Shown here: positions 36,260-48,335 of the stretch, piece by piece
Position numbering within the stretch: the stretch's first letter is position 1
Layout: each line of letters begins with the position of its first letter
DNA from: Lunularia cruciata
Lineage: Eukaryota; Streptophyta; Marchantiopsida; Lunulariales; Lunulariaceae
Assembly: GCA_948567375.1 (NCBI GenBank)
Contig: OX419756.1
Coordinates: 26,204,552 to 26,268,551 of the forward strand
Length of the DNA: 64,000 nt
Reading direction: 5' to 3'
Program-made: the position numbers and the translations under genes
The notes under the pieces: generated by a model
Database searches by the model: none
Told to the model about the DNA's origin: nothing
What the model saw: only the letters and a program-made list of their open reading frames with translations

Positions 36260-38939
36260 CTACCTTCTATGGTACATTTTCAACTTATGATGGTTAATCC
36301 TATCAAAGTGTCTTCCTCCCAACTCCTTGAGATCATAGGTGTAATTTCCCCACACCTTCTCCACTATGAAAGGTCCAAAGTACTTAGGCAAAAAATTCTT
36401 TTGCACCCTCTTGAATCGAATGGAATCAAACAACATTACCCAATCACCTTCTTTGAAAGTCTCCACCTTCTTCTTGCCTTGCCTCTTGTCATAGCTCTCC
36501 TTTTGTTTCCTTTGGGCTTGCTCCACGCAAACCATAGCAAATGCTCTTGCCTCTTCCAACTCCATGAGTTGATCCTTCCTTGACTTCTCTGCATCACCTC
36601 CTTGTGCTTTCTTCAATCTCCTATGAATGCTTTGGAAGGTAGGAAGATCAAAGTGAATAGGTAAGGTAGACTCAATACCATACACCAATTGAAATGGAGA
36701 ATATCCGATGGAAGTCTTCATGGTTGTCCTATACTCCCACAAAACTGCATGAATCCTCTTGTCCCAATGATGTTTAGCCCCCTCCATTTTTGCATCTTTG
36801 GCCAACATCATGCACAAGGTCTGATTGGTTCTCTCTGCCAAGCCATTGGAATTTGGCTTATAGGATGTAGTAACTCTTTGAGTGATAGAGAAATGTCATA
36901 GCATGGTTGTAGTAATACTTCCTGTAAACTCTCCTCCTCTATCAGAAACCAACTCCAAAGGGCATCCAAACCTAGTGATAATGCGTTCATAAAGAAATCT
37001 ACCCACTTCATATTCATTCTTGTCCCTCAACGGTCTAGCCTCAACCCACTTGGTAAGGTAATCAGTAACTACCACAATGTACCGATTGTTCCTTGGGGTT
37101 CTATTGAGAGGACCTACAAAATCGATTCCCCACTTCTCTAAAGGTCCTAGCAATGGAATTGATCTAAGTGGTGGAGTGGATGTAGACTTTCTAGCAAAAG
37201 CTTGACAAACATGACAAGTTTTGCAATAATCAAGACAATCCTTGAAAATACCTCTCCAATAATAACCTGCATCCAGAATCTTGAAAGCAGTCACCTTTCC
37301 TGCAAAGTGTCCTCCACATTCTAAACCTTCATGAAACTCCTTTATGAGTAGGATGGACTATTCCTTACCCACTGCTCTTTGAAGTAGACCATCTGCTCCT
37401 TGGTGAAAAAGAATATCCCCTACCATTGTGTAAGGTCTAGATCTTGCTGCAAGGGCCTTCCTCTCCCTAGCATGCATCCCTTCTGGATAGTTACCTTTTG
37501 TCACAAAATCCACAATCTCCTTGTACTCCATTGGAACCTCTTGAGTGACTGAGATTGTCATAAGCTCCTCATCCGGGAAGGAATCATCCACTGGCTCATC
37601 TCCATCATGATCATAGGCTCTAGATAACAAATCAGCATTTGCATGTTTCTTTCCTGGCCTATCTTCAATTGTGTAGTCATACTCAGACAAGAGTATCATC
37701 CACCTTGCTAGTCTCCCTTCAACATTAGGCTTGTTGAAGATGTACTTCAAAGCCTTGTGATCCGTGACAATGGTGGCTTTCCCTCCAATCAAGTAGTGTC
37801 TAAACTTCTTGAGACCAAAGATCACTGCCAACCCTTCTCTCTCCGTGACAGAGTAGTTCTTCTCTGCTGAAACCATCTGCCTACTAGCATAAGCTATTAG
37901 ATGATCATGCCCATCTTGGTCTAATTGACTAAGAGTGCATCCTATAGCTACATTAGACGCATCAGTGTAGAGGATGAAAGGCTTACTCCAATCAGGTTTA
38001 GCAAGAATTGGAGCTACAACAAGGGATTGCTTGAGCTCCTCAAAAGCTTTGAGAGCCTCCTTGTGCTCCAAAATCACCATGTAATCTACACCCTTCTTCA
38101 TGTAGATAGTCAATGCATAAGCCTTGTTGGAAAATGAGAAGATGAACCTCCTTTAGTATCCAACCATCCCCAAGAATTGGCGTAACTTTGTCAAGCTTGA
38201 AGGGAATGGAAGGTCTGAGATTTTCCTCACCTTCTCAAGATCAACTGCTATTCCATCCTTGGAGATGATGTGCCCCAAAAGTAGACCTTCTTCACATCCA
38301 AAAATGCACTTCTCTGGGTTGAGTGATGCATTTGCCTCATCCAAGCATTGCAAGACTTTGATTAGGTGCTCAAAGTGCTCCTCCTTGCTTCCATAGACAC
38401 AAAAGTCATCAATGAAGTCTCTCACAAATTTCCCAATGAAAGGTTCAAATACCTTGTTCATGAACCATTGGAATGTGGCTGGAGCATTGCAAAGCCCAAA
38501 AGGCATGACCTTGAAAGCGTAAGTTCCCCAAGGTGTGGTGAATGTGGTGAGTTGTTGATGCTCTGGTGCAATCTTGATTTGGTTATATCCACTATAACCA
38601 TCTCCAAAACTATACCTCTCATGACCTGCAACCTCCTCCAAGATCTCATCAATGAATGGCAATGGGTAGTAGTTCTTCTTGGGAACAACATTGAGCTTCT
38701 TGTAATCCACACATAACCAAAGCTTGCCATTCTTTTTCTTCACAATGACAATTGGAGACACCTATTCTGGATTCTCTACCTCAAAGATAAATCTAGCCTC
38801 CTTGAGCTTATCAATCTCCTCCTTCACAACCAAAGATATTGGTGGGCTAATGCAACGTTGTTTTTGGCGGATTGGTCTTGCATGTGACTCCACTTCTATC
38901 TTGTGCTCTTCCAAGGTGACTTCCTTCAAATCCTTGTAA
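36260..38939 (-). pseudogene. G1 pol: RT, RNase H, integrase, with stops
   Basis: Homologue of the G2 pol. RT at 38153-38761 (active site FIDDFCVYG), RNase H at 37358-38113 (YTDASNVAIG, TEREGLAVI, TDHKALKY), integrase at 36896-37294 (GIDFVGPLNRTPRNN, SDRGGEFTG) and its C-terminal part at 36260-36841 (NQTLCMMLA, then ...KMYHRR). Stops lie at the joins near 38152, 37357 and 36897. Usefully, G1 keeps Lys and Tyr at the two places where G2 has stops, so it shows the family's original frame. Confidence 0.88.
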
Positions 38940-41077
38940 CTAAAAAGCAAACACATGGATGAACTTGCGGAAAATCTCCTCAAATCTCACATTCTTCTCC
39001 TTGGTAACATTTGGGCCATACTTGGGGGTAGATAACCTTCTCTCTACCTCCTCAAGTGTGAATGGCAATTTGTCTGGGTCCTTCAAAACCTTTGGCTTAG
39101 GTGCAAAATCCATAGCAGACAAAGGGTACACATCTGAATCAGATTCAGATTCATCCTCCTCCGTGGAAGTCTCCTCTTCCATGCTTGTGTCCACACCTGA
39201 AGCTCCTTCTTCAGAATCTGATTCCCAATAATCAGAAGATGGTGTATCTGAATGTGAAGTGTTGGTGGTGTTAGTCACAAGAACAATGACTCTATAGTTT
39301 GATGGCCCAATCCTCAAGTACCCTTTGTGCCATCGATCAGTTGTGCGTGCTGCTCTCAGCCATGGCCTCCCAAGAAGTAAGTCATAGCTTGAATCCTTCA
39401 AGACTTGGAAAGTCATGAGATTTTGAACTCCCATAACTGAAACTACCACTTTATCCATCACCCCTACTGGTCAAACTTGTTGCTTGTTTGCCATGCTCAC
39501 CACAAATGTTGAAGGTCTTGAGGGTATCATACCCAACTTCTTCATCAACCTTTCTGACATGGCATTCACTGCTGATCCTCCATCAACCAATGCATCCTTG
39601 ATGTTGTGACCATTCACTCTCACATCAATCTTGGAGGCATATTCACAAGCTTCCCATGGTGCTGGCTTGGCATCCACCACCCCCATTGATACTGGAGCTT
39701 TTGCCTTCTTCTTCTTCTTGCTCCTTGTAGAACTCAAACCACCTCTAAGCTCCTTTCTCAAGGTAGCGTTCAAAGCAATCAATTGGCCCACTGTGATGTT
39801 AGCCTTGCGACTTCCAACATCCTCCAACACATTGTAGTTCCATTGTTGCTTTGAAATCAAGAAATCCTCCATCCCCAACTTCTTCCTTGGAGTCTTTGTT
39901 GTTGATGGTGTTGAGGTGCAAGTGCTCCTAGTAGACATAGGAGTATCTTTGCTTGGAGTAAATCCTTGAGAAGAGTGAACATCCTCTACAAAATGAGCTC
40001 TCTCCTTCTCTTGTGCCAAAAGCTCCAAATTAAGACTCTTGGAGTTTGAGCACTCTCTCTTCTCATACTTGCTCTCCACCACATCTATGGATGCTATTCC
40101 CTTACCTTTGTTTGGATTAGGAGCCACTTGGGTTTCACTACCACCCTCTTTCCCTCTATTGGCTCCCTCATAACCCCTTCCTCCATGGTAAGTGGAATTT
40201 GGGCAATTCTTTGGATATGGCCTCTTCCTCCACAACCAAAACAATTTCTATCATTGAAATTGTTGGCTGGTTGAACTCCTCTATATGGATAGTTTCCATA
40301 ACTCCTAGGCCCTCTTCCTACATTCTGATCAACCTCTCTCTTCTCCCATAGTTGCACCACATTGATCTTGAGATCCGCAAGTTATTCTGTGATGGTTTGA
40401 AGTGGATCCTTTGGTGGAGGTGCAAGAATTGGAGCAACTACTACTTGTGGTGCAACCCTTGTCACCAAAGTATCAGAAGTTCCACCATACTTGTAGCCTT
40501 GAGGAGGATGCACAACCTCCTTCACCACCAAATCACTCTCATCCCCTTCCAAACTCTCCTCCTTACGAATTGCGATCTTGATAGCTTCAACCTTGGAAGA
40601 AGGTTTCTCATATCTCACCTTGCTTCTAATTTTTGGTCCCACAAAATTCTTGGTGAGCATGGCCCCTATGCCAATCATTGTAGTCTCCACATCATCCCCA
40701 CCCTTCCTCAACACTATGCGAAATCTGGACTCTCACTTTTCCACTCTTTCCACATAGACCCTCACTTTCTCTCCCTCTCCTTGCTTGAGAAATGTAATCT
40801 CACTCATCAATCTCTCATTACTCTCATCAGGAAGAAAGTTCTCAATGAGTGCTGAAGTCAAAGTCTCTTAAGACTCCTCTTCCCCATCTCTCCTCTCTCT
40901 CTCTTGGTATTCTGACTCATACCATGTAAGTGCTGCATCCTCAAAGAAATCTGGTAATAATGAGGCCCACTCATTCTTCCTCCTCTCATTGTTTCCTATG
41001 CAAGCTCTCTTGAAGTCTCTCACAAAGGCCTCCACATCTTCTCCATCCTTGCCAAAGAAAACCGGAAGTTTCCCCAT
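38940..41077 (-). pseudogene. G1 gag-protease, with frameshifts
   Basis: Gag starts at 41077 (MGKLPVFFGKDGEDVEAF) and breaks near 40868 and 40715. The zinc knuckle CFGCGGRGH is at about 40240; the second half of the knuckle is frameshifted. The protease has ALVDGGSAVNAMSERL in 39471-40244 and LLLGRPWLRA in 38940-39461. An acidic tail leads to pol. Confidence 0.85.
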
Positions 41078-41312
41078 CTTAACCTCTCACTATCTTTCTC
41101 TTCTCTCAATTTTCTTTTTCTCTTTTCTTTTCTCTCACTCTATAACTAATAGAGTATATACATGACTAACACCATTTGAGAGTAATCCACCCTAGGGAAC
41201 ACAAAAGGTTCAGGTTTCTCCAAGATTTCTATAGCAACATCAAATCCTAGAGTGCATATTAATTGATCCCTCATGGATAATTTATCCATAAGTTGAAAGA
41301 TTATCTCCATCA

Positions 41313-42012
41313 CTAATCTTGAGAACTAGCTGATGAAGGTGGTGGTATTTCTGTAGTTGTACTAAGGCTCTCTCCAAGATCCTTCACCAAAGTCTCCAAA
41401 AGTGCTTTTACTCCACTACACTCATGTCCTTTTGGAAGTCCTTCCACTCCACAAACCTCACACAACTCCTTGGTCTTAGATCTTCTCCCTCCTAATCTTG
41501 GTGAAGAAGGTCCAACATGCAAACCCAAGTCAAGTAAGCCTCTCCTTTCCCTCAATCTCTTGCTCTCAAAGGTCAATGGACATGAACTTGCCTTATGTCC
41601 CTTCTCTCCACATAGAAAGCACTTAGACTCACTCTTTCCTCCAAGTGGTGTAGGTTTTTGGATCCTCTCAACACTCTCTTCAAATTCTATTGTAAACTCT
41701 CTTTTCCTCAAATCCACCCCTACAATCACCTCAAACCCTTGGGAAACCTTGCATAATCTTTATTTCCACTCTTGATGACCCTCCATGTTCCCAAGATGAA
41801 TCTAAACACTCAAACATGCTTTTTGTTGATCTCAAACTCCTCATGCATGAGATCTCCACTTTGCAGAATTGACCCTTCCTCACAATGTCACTCAAATCTC
41901 CCAACGAATATGTCACAGTCCTCTGAAATTTTGCACACTTGATCACAACTCTAGGGCATCCCTCCTTGAAAAATTTCAGATCTTTCCATTGAGCCATTTG
42001 GCCTAGAAACAT
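41313..42012 (-). pseudogene. G1 extra ORF upstream of gag, two overlapping frames
   Basis: Frame 41731-42012 starts with a true ATG (MFLGQMAQWKDLKFFKEG) and runs to MFECLDSSWEHGG. Frame 41313-41729 carries GFEVIVGVDLRKREF, the zinc knuckle CFLCGEKGHKASSC, and a second Cys-rich stretch CEVCGVEGLPKGHEC. The two frames are offset at a short T run. Family counterpart in G2: 50758-51392. Function unknown; an RNA-binding role is suggested by the knuckle. Confidence 0.6.
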
Positions 42013-42645
42013 TTCTATTCAACACACATATTTCAGATTTGGTCTGAAAACCAACCCCCTTACTTCAAAAGCTTATAACTTCCTGCGCAAGAACGATTTT
42101 TCTCTAATTTTTGTGGCAGCAGGTAGGATACAATGCACTGAATGTAGTTGGAAATTTTCAAGAGAATGCACTCAAAATTGAAGAAATGGCAGACTCTGTA
42201 CAATTTTCCAGAGAGCATGCAGTTGTGGGAGCACTTTACCCTATCAACTTTCAAAAATTCTAGCCGAGTGCGCATAGTAGCTCTCACAATAATTTCAAGT
42301 GTGCTAACTGAAAGATAACCCAAGCTATGATGTGTAGAAATTTCAAGTCCAGATCTCAAACTTGAGATTTTGCCCAAAATCACCTTAATCCCCAAAATCT
42401 GCAATCCACCTCACACAATCTCTCCAATTCCTCTCATGTGTACAAGATGTACAAAATCATCGCAAAGACATCATAATGAACTATAGGGTATAAAAATGGA
42501 TCTTGGTTCTCTAACATAAGTTTAGCCCTCTCCTCTCCTAATGTTCTCTCCAAGTGAGCTCTCATAGCCTCCTTCTGCCTAATATAGAATTGAACGCAGA
42601 ACATTATCTTGCCTTCTAGAGAGGTCTTGGCAACGGAACCAAAAA

Positions 42646-43337
42646 TGTGAGCCGGCCTGTCTCTCACTCAGGATGAACCTCTGATGGCTATTATGGTAGC
42701 GCACCATGGACTAAGAAGGCAAGGAACCCGAACTCCATTATACTCCTCCAAGGCTAACACTCCAAGGCTCAAGACATTGCTCACTAGAGAACTCAATGAG
42801 AAAGAGATAGTTGCAAATGAAAGGATGATGAGTACCTCCTCACCCCTTGTTTATATAGTTGTGAAATAGTTACGTACCAAAGTTACTAATTACCGTAGTA
42901 ACTCAAGTCACTAGACTAAAAGTCAAGTAAAGTCAAAAAGTAGAAAGGAATATCCATTCACATGGGCATATTCCCCTAAGCATGTGGTCTTATCTTGACC
43001 CAACCACTAAGTCAAGGATTCCTTCACATGGGCTATCCTTGGACTAAAGAAGAATCCAAAACAAAAAGGCTTGCGGGCCCAAGAGTTCTCAACTCTTTCC
43101 TCAAAGCCAAACACCTAAGAATAATACCAAGTCAACACACTAAAATCCAAAATAGTGGTGCTCATCTTTTCTACTTCCTCTAAAGTAAGATCCCCTTTAT
43201 CTTAGCTATGACTAACTTTAGCTAACCATGACTAATATATAACCATCCTGTATCTCTATATAAATAATATCTCTTAAGTACTTGTAATACCAAGCTAAAT
43301 ATCACAATACAACACACATGCACAAATGGATGTTACA
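42646..43337 (-). repeat. G1 5' LTR
   Basis: 692 bp, same orientation as the other G LTRs. Next to it on the left is a degraded primer site (gtcttggcaacggaacca), two bases different from the G2 site. Confidence 0.93.
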
Positions 43338-44531
43338 AATCACATGAGAACTGCCAATGTAACAAGGCTAGCAACCAAAAGCCAACTGGACTCCTTCAAC
43401 CACTCATTCCATCCGCTCAATGGGAACACGTGAGCTTGGATCTCATCACATCCTTGCCCAAGACAAAGCAATGATACATAACAAATGTGGTGTTTGTGGA
43501 TAAATTGAGTAAGCAAATCCACTTGGCACCAACCTTTGATACTGTGGATGCTCCAACCTTAATGCAAATCCACTTCAACAATGTCTTCAAGCATCATGGG
43601 ATACCACATGTCCTCATCTTCGACCGTGATGCTTGATTTAATGAGAAGTTTTGGCAAGCACTCTCCCAGATACTCGGCACCAAGCTTGCTTTGTCCACGG
43701 CCTATCATCCTCAAACTAATAGACAAACTAAATGTGAAAATTGTACCTTGGAGGATATGTTGCGTACCTTCATCAATGTCCACCATACCAATTGGGATGA
43801 ATGTCTTGCAACTGTAGAATTTGCCTACAATAATTCCAAACAGGCAAGCATTGAATTTTCTTCTCTCTATCTCAATTTTGGCCAAGATCCGCTTGTTCCA
43901 GATTCTTTTCTTGCTCCTCTTCCATCTTAGGTCCCTCATACTTCAACGTCCTTGACCACCATATCCCAATCTCTCCAACAAGCTAAATCTCATCTCCTTG
44001 TTGCTCAAAATCGTTAGAAACAATATGCAAACCACCATCGTCGTGATCTCACCTTTGAAGTCAATGATAAAGTCATGCTATCCACAAGTAACCTACACTT
44101 CCCACTTGATACCTAAGTTTGTAAACTTGCCCTTAATTGGATAGGACGCTTTGATGTCACCAAAATCATCTCTCATGTTGCTTATCGACTTGGCTTACCT
44201 TGTCATATGCACATCTACCTTGTCTTTCACATTTCCAAGTTAAAACCCTTTGTTTTGAACCCATCTGTCCTTTTCCTCTTGTGTCCAACCTCCTCTTCTT
44301 CCCATCCCTATCAATGATCATGAGGAGTATGAAGTTGATTGTATCCTTGCACATCGCCACATTCAATGAGGACATTGACAACATACAAAATACAAGGTCC
44401 TTTGGAGAGGGTATCCCCTTCATGATGCCACATGGGAACCTCTTTCTCATCTCCAAAATGCACAAATGGCCATCCATGAGTTCAAAGCTTCAATGGCAAC
44501 AAGAACGTTACCAACTAGCGGTGGGGAAATA
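43338..44531 (+). pseudogene. D integrase core and chromodomain (right part)
   Basis: Resumes after G1 with the zinc-finger Cys pair region (NCQCNKAS), then EHVSLDLITSLPKTKQ (first Asp) and HVLIFDRDA (second Asp). The expected third catalytic Glu, in the DGQTERVNR position, reads NRQTKCENC, so it is lost. Frame 43691-43930 continues TLEDMLRTF. At about 44375-44450 a chromodomain reads TKYKVLWRGYPLHDATWEP. A purine tract (ggtggggaaata) precedes the LTR. Confidence 0.82.
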
Positions 44532-44884
44532 TGTAACAATATGGAGTTTAACGACGTAGTTAGTAAGACTAACAAAGTAGAGAGTAAGCCAAATTAGCCC
44601 AAAATATTCTAGAAGTATCTAAGAAGCTCCTTGGGAAGCTTCTCAACTAGCTTAACTTGCACTCCAAGCAGGTAGCTTCTAGAAGCTTCTAACTAGCTTA
44701 GCTTGCACACCAAGTTGATAGCTTCTGGAAGGAAGCTTCTTGAGAAGCTTCTCAAGGGCCTTGTATGCTACCTACAAATACCAAAGTCAAAGCTCATGCT
44801 AGGCATTTTGAGTCTTCCCACATTCAAGTGTTCCAATGTGAGTTTCTATTCTCCTATTTCTCTCCTTGGTCTTGGTCTTTTACA
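44532..44884 (+). repeat. D 3' LTR
   Basis: 353 bp, TGTAACAATATGG...CTTTTACA. HSE-like TTCTAGAAGCTTC at 44677-44689 and further GAAGCTTC blocks at about 44729-44754. The TATA position has drifted (tacaaata). Confidence 0.93.
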
Positions 44885-44968
44885 CAAGTGCTAAAATAAC
44901 CCCTTCCATGCTATGAAGGGTATGAATAAAGTTGGGTTCCGCATCTACTATAGATCACACCAATGATC
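44885..44968 (-). pseudogene. F1 gag fragment between D and G2
   Basis: 84 bp of F1 sequence left between two insertions. It continues the minus-strand gag from 52771 and joins 27856 across D. Confidence 0.6.
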
Positions 44969-45647
44969 TGTGAGCCGGCCTGTCTCTCACTCAGGATGAA
45001 CCTCTGATGGCTATTATGGTAGCGCACCATGGACTAAGAAGGCAAGGAACCCCAACTCCATCATACTCCTCCAAGGCTAACACTCCAAGACTCAAGACAT
45101 TGCTCACTAGAGAACTCAATGAGAGAGAGATAGTTGCAAATGAAAGGATGATGAGTACCTCCTCACCCCTTGTTTATATACTTGTGAAATAGTTACGTAC
45201 CAAAGTTACTAATTACCGTAGTAACTCAAGTTACTAGACTAAAAGTCAAGTAAAGTCAAAAAGTAGAAAGGAATATCCATTCATATGGGCATATTCCCCT
45301 TATCTTGACCCAACCACTAAAGCAAGGATTCCTTCACATGGGCTATCCTTGGACTAAAGAAGAATCCAAAACAAAAAGGCTTGCGGGCCCAAGAGTTCTC
45401 AACTCTTTCCCCAAAGCCAAACACCTAGGAATAATACCAAGTCAACACACTAAAATCCAAAATAGTGGTGCTCATCTTTTCTACTTCCTCTAAAGTAAGG
45501 TCCCATCTATCTTAGCTATGACTAACTTTAGCTAACCATGACTAATATAGAACCATCCTTTATCTCTATATAAATAATATCTCTTAAGTACTTGTAATAC
45601 CAAGCTAAATATCACAATACCACACACATGCACAAATGGGTGTTACA
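44969..45647 (-). repeat. G2 3' LTR
   Basis: 679 bp; shares with the right LTR a small deletion relative to the 692-bp G1 and solo LTRs, near 45300. Identical to 52092-52770 by eye. Confidence 0.95.
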
Positions 45648-45660
45648 TTTACCCCCGGAC
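45648..45660 (-). other. G2 polypurine tract
   Basis: In element sense gtccgggggtaaa, directly before the 3' LTR start TGTAAC. G1 has a weakened version at the same place. Confidence 0.65.
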
Positions 45661-45815
45661 TAAGTTTTCACTTTGTCCTCAAAGTGAAGGTCTCTCTACC
45701 TTCTATGGTACATCTTCAACTTATCATGGTTAATCCTATCAAAGTGTCTTCCTCCCAACTCCTTGAGATCATAGGTGTAATTGCCCCACACCTTCTCTAC
45801 TATGAAAGGTCCAAA

Positions 45816-48329
45816 TTACTTAGGCAAAAACTTCTTTTGCACTCTCTTGAATCGAATGGAATCAAACAACATTACCCAATCACCTTCTTTGAAAGTCTCC
45901 ACCTTCTTCTTGCCTTGCCTCTTGTCATAGCTCTCCTTTTGTTTCCTTTGGGCTTGCTCCACTCGAACCATAGCAACTGCTCTTGCCTCTTCCAACTCCA
46001 TGAGTTGATCCTTCCTTGACTTCCCTGCATCACTTCCTTGTGCTTTCTTCAATCTCCTATGAATGCTTTGGAAGGTAGGAAGATCAAAGTGAATAGGTAA
46101 GGTAGACTCAATACCATACACCAATTGGAATGGAGAATATCCAGTGGAAGTCTTCATGGTTGTCCTATACTCCCACAAAACTGCATGAATCCTCTTGTCC
46201 CAATGATGTTTAGCCCCCTCCATTTCTGCATCTTTGGCCAACATCATGCACAAGGTCTGATTGGTTCTCTCTGCCAAGCCATTGGAATTTGGCTTATAGG
46301 ATGTAGTTACTCTATGTGTGATAGAGAAATGTCGTAGCATGGCTGTAGTAATGCTTCCTGTAAACTCTCCTCCTCTATCAGAAACCAACTCCAAAGGGCA
46401 TCCAAACCTAGTGATAATGCGTTCATAAAGAAATCTACCCACTTCATCTTCATTCTTGTCCCTCAATGGTCTAGCCTCAACCCACTTGGTAAGGTAATCA
46501 GTAACTACCACAATGTACCAATTGTTCCTTGGGGTTCTATTGAGAGGTCCTACAAAATCAATTCCCCACTTCTCAAAAGGTCCTAGCAATGGAATTGATC
46601 TAAGTGGTGGAGTGGATGTAGACTTTCTAGCAAAAGCTTGACAAACATGACAAGTTTTGCAATAATCAAGACAATCCTTGAAAATCCCTCTCCAATGGTA
46701 ACCTGCATCTAGAATCTTGAAAGCAGTCACCTTTCCTGCAAAGTGTCCTCCACATACTAAACCTTCATGAAACTCCTTTATGAGTAGGATAGACTCTTCC
46801 TTACCCACTGCTCTTCGAAGTAGACCATCTGCTCCTTGGTGAAAAAGAATATCCTCCACCATTGTGTAAGGTCTAGATCTTGCTGCAAGGGCCTTCCTCT
46901 CCCTAGCATGCATCCCTTCTGGATAGTTACCTCTTGTCACAAAATCCACAATCTCCTTGTACTCCATTGGAATCTCTTGAGTGACTGAGATTGTCATGAG
47001 CTCCTCATCCGGGAAGGAATCATCTACTGGCTCATCTCCATCATGATCATAGGCTCTAGATAACAAATCAGCATTTGCATGTTTCTTTCCTGGCCTATCC
47101 TCAATTGTGTAGTCATACTCAGACAAGAGTATCATCCACCTTGCTAGTCTCCCTTCAACATTAGGCTTGTTGAAGATGTACTTCAAAGCCTTGTGATCCG
47201 TGACAATTGTGGCTTTCCCTCCAATCAAGTAGTGTCTAAACTTCTTGAGACCAAAGATCACTGCCAACCCTTCTCTCTCTGTGACAGAGTAGTTCTTCTC
47301 TGCTGAAACCATCTGCCTACTAGCATAAGCTATTGGATGATCATGCCCATCTTGGTCTAATTGACTAAGAGTGCATCCTATAGCTACATTAGAAGCATCA
47401 GTGTAGAGGATGAAAGGCTTACTCCAATCAGGTTTAGCAAGAATTGGAGCTACAACAAGGGATTGCTTGAGCTCGTCAAAAGCTTTGAGAGCCTCCTTGT
47501 CTTCCAAAATCACCATGTAATCTACACCCTTCTTCATGTAGATGGTCAATGCATAAGCCTTGTTGGAAAATGAGAAGATGAACCTCCTATAGTACCCAAC
47601 CATTCCCAAGAATTGGCGTAACTTTGTCAAGCTTGAAGGGAATGGAAGGTCTGAGATTTTCCTCACCTTCTCAGGATCAACTGCTATTCCATCCTTGGAG
47701 ATGATGTGCCCCAAAAGTAGACCTTCTTCACATCCAAAAATGCACTTCTCTGGGTTGAGTGATGCATTTGCCTCATCCAAGCGTTGCAAGACTTTGATTA
47801 GGTGCTCAAAGTGCTCCTCCTTGCTCCCATAGACACAAAAGTCATCAATGAAATCTCTCACAAATTTCCCAATGAAAGGTTCAAATACCTTGTTCATGAA
47901 CCATTGGAATGTGGCTGGAGCATTGCAAAGCCCAAAAGGCATGACCTTGAAAGCGTAAGTTCCCCAAGGTGTGGTGAATGTGGTGAGTTGTTGATGCTCT
48001 GGTGCAATCTTTATTTGGTTATATCCACTATAACCATCTCCAAAACTGTACCTCTCATGACCTGCAACCTCCTCCAAGATCTCATCAATGAATGGCAATG
48101 GGTAGTTGTCCTTCTTGGTAACAACATTAAGCTTCTTGTAATCCACACATACCCGAAGCTTGCCATTCTTTTTCTTCACAATGACAATTGGAGACACCCA
48201 TTCTGAATTCTCCACCTCAAAGATAAATCCAGCCTCCTTGAGCTTATCAATCTCCTCCTTCACAACCAAAGATATTGGTGGGCTAATGCGACGTTGCTTT
48301 TGGCGGATTGGTCTTGCATGTGACTCCAC
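45816..48329 (-). CDS. G2 pol: RT, RNase H, integrase
   Basis: 837 codons open. RT: SPIVIVKKKNGKLRVCVDYK, then GYNQIKIAPEHQ, then the active site FIDDFCVYG. RNase H: LYTDASNVAIG, TEREGLAVI, TDHKALKYIF, all catalytic acids present. Integrase: zinc-binding HEGLVCGGHF and CKTCHVC, core Asp (GIDFVGPL), Asp (SDRGGEF) and Glu (NGLAERTNQ). The frame is in register with gag-protease and separated from it only by a TAG where G1 has AAG (Lys). It stops at a TAA (KFLPK-stop) where G1 has Tyr, losing about 28 C-terminal residues. Otherwise it looks capable of function. The first codon read as Met is an internal codon of the ancestral gag-pol frame. Confidence 0.92.
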   Translation of the reverse strand: MESHARPIRQKQRRISPPISLVVKEEIDKLKEAGFIFEVENSEWVSPIVIVKKKNGKLRVCVDYKKLNVVTKKDNYPLPFIDEILEEVAGHERYSFGDGYSGYNQIKIAPEHQQLTTFTTPWGTYAFKVMPFGLCNAPATFQWFMNKVFEPFIGKFVRDFIDDFCVYGSKEEHFEHLIKVLQRLDEANASLNPEKCIFGCEEGLLLGHIISKDGIAVDPEKVRKISDLPFPSSLTKLRQFLGMVGYYRRFIFSFSNKAYALTIYMKKGVDYMVILEDKEALKAFDELKQSLVVAPILAKPDWSKPFILYTDASNVAIGCTLSQLDQDGHDHPIAYASRQMVSAEKNYSVTEREGLAVIFGLKKFRHYLIGGKATIVTDHKALKYIFNKPNVEGRLARWMILLSEYDYTIEDRPGKKHANADLLSRAYDHDGDEPVDDSFPDEELMTISVTQEIPMEYKEIVDFVTRGNYPEGMHARERKALAARSRPYTMVEDILFHQGADGLLRRAVGKEESILLIKEFHEGLVCGGHFAGKVTAFKILDAGYHWRGIFKDCLDYCKTCHVCQAFARKSTSTPPLRSIPLLGPFEKWGIDFVGPLNRTPRNNWYIVVVTDYLTKWVEARPLRDKNEDEVGRFLYERIITRFGCPLELVSDRGGEFTGSITTAMLRHFSITHRVTTSYKPNSNGLAERTNQTLCMMLAKDAEMEGAKHHWDKRIHAVLWEYRTTMKTSTGYSPFQLVYGIESTLPIHFDLPTFQSIHRRLKKAQGSDAGKSRKDQLMELEEARAVAMVRVEQAQRKQKESYDKRQGKKKVETFKEGDWVMLFDSIRFKRVQKKFLPK

Positions 48330-48335
48330 CTCTAT

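Larger units (their letters stand above)
31503..43337 (-). mobile_element. G1: Ty3/gypsy element with tRNA-Glu-type primer site, split by B
   Basis: Inserted in D's integrase. Left (3') LTR is 31503-32081 plus 36096-36211, interrupted by B; right (5') LTR is 42646-43337. Flanks are gatc (31499-31502) and aatc (43338-43341), an imperfect 4-bp duplication. Without B it is about 7.8 kb, like G2. Minus-sense order: LTR, degenerate primer site, extra ORF with zinc knuckle, gag-protease, RT, RNase H, integrase. Several stops and a frameshift break it. Confidence 0.92.
27857..44884 (+). mobile_element. D: chromodomain-type Ty3/gypsy retrotransposon, split by G1
   Basis: LTRs at 27857-28270 and 44532-44884, with a perfect 5-bp target duplication caagt (27852-27856 and 44885-44889). 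Without G1 (31503-43337) the element is about 5.2 kb. Plus-strand order: LTR, initiator-Met primer site, gag, protease, 20-residue repeats, RT, RNase H, integrase (interrupted), chromodomain, purine tract, LTR. Sister of E. Catalytic changes and stops make it inactive. Confidence 0.93.

Noticed and set aside
40352-40855. Long plus-strand ORF of 167 codons (and its counterpart at 49788-50300)
   Set aside because: It is the antisense of the G-family gag reading frame and has the composition expected of a shadow frame.
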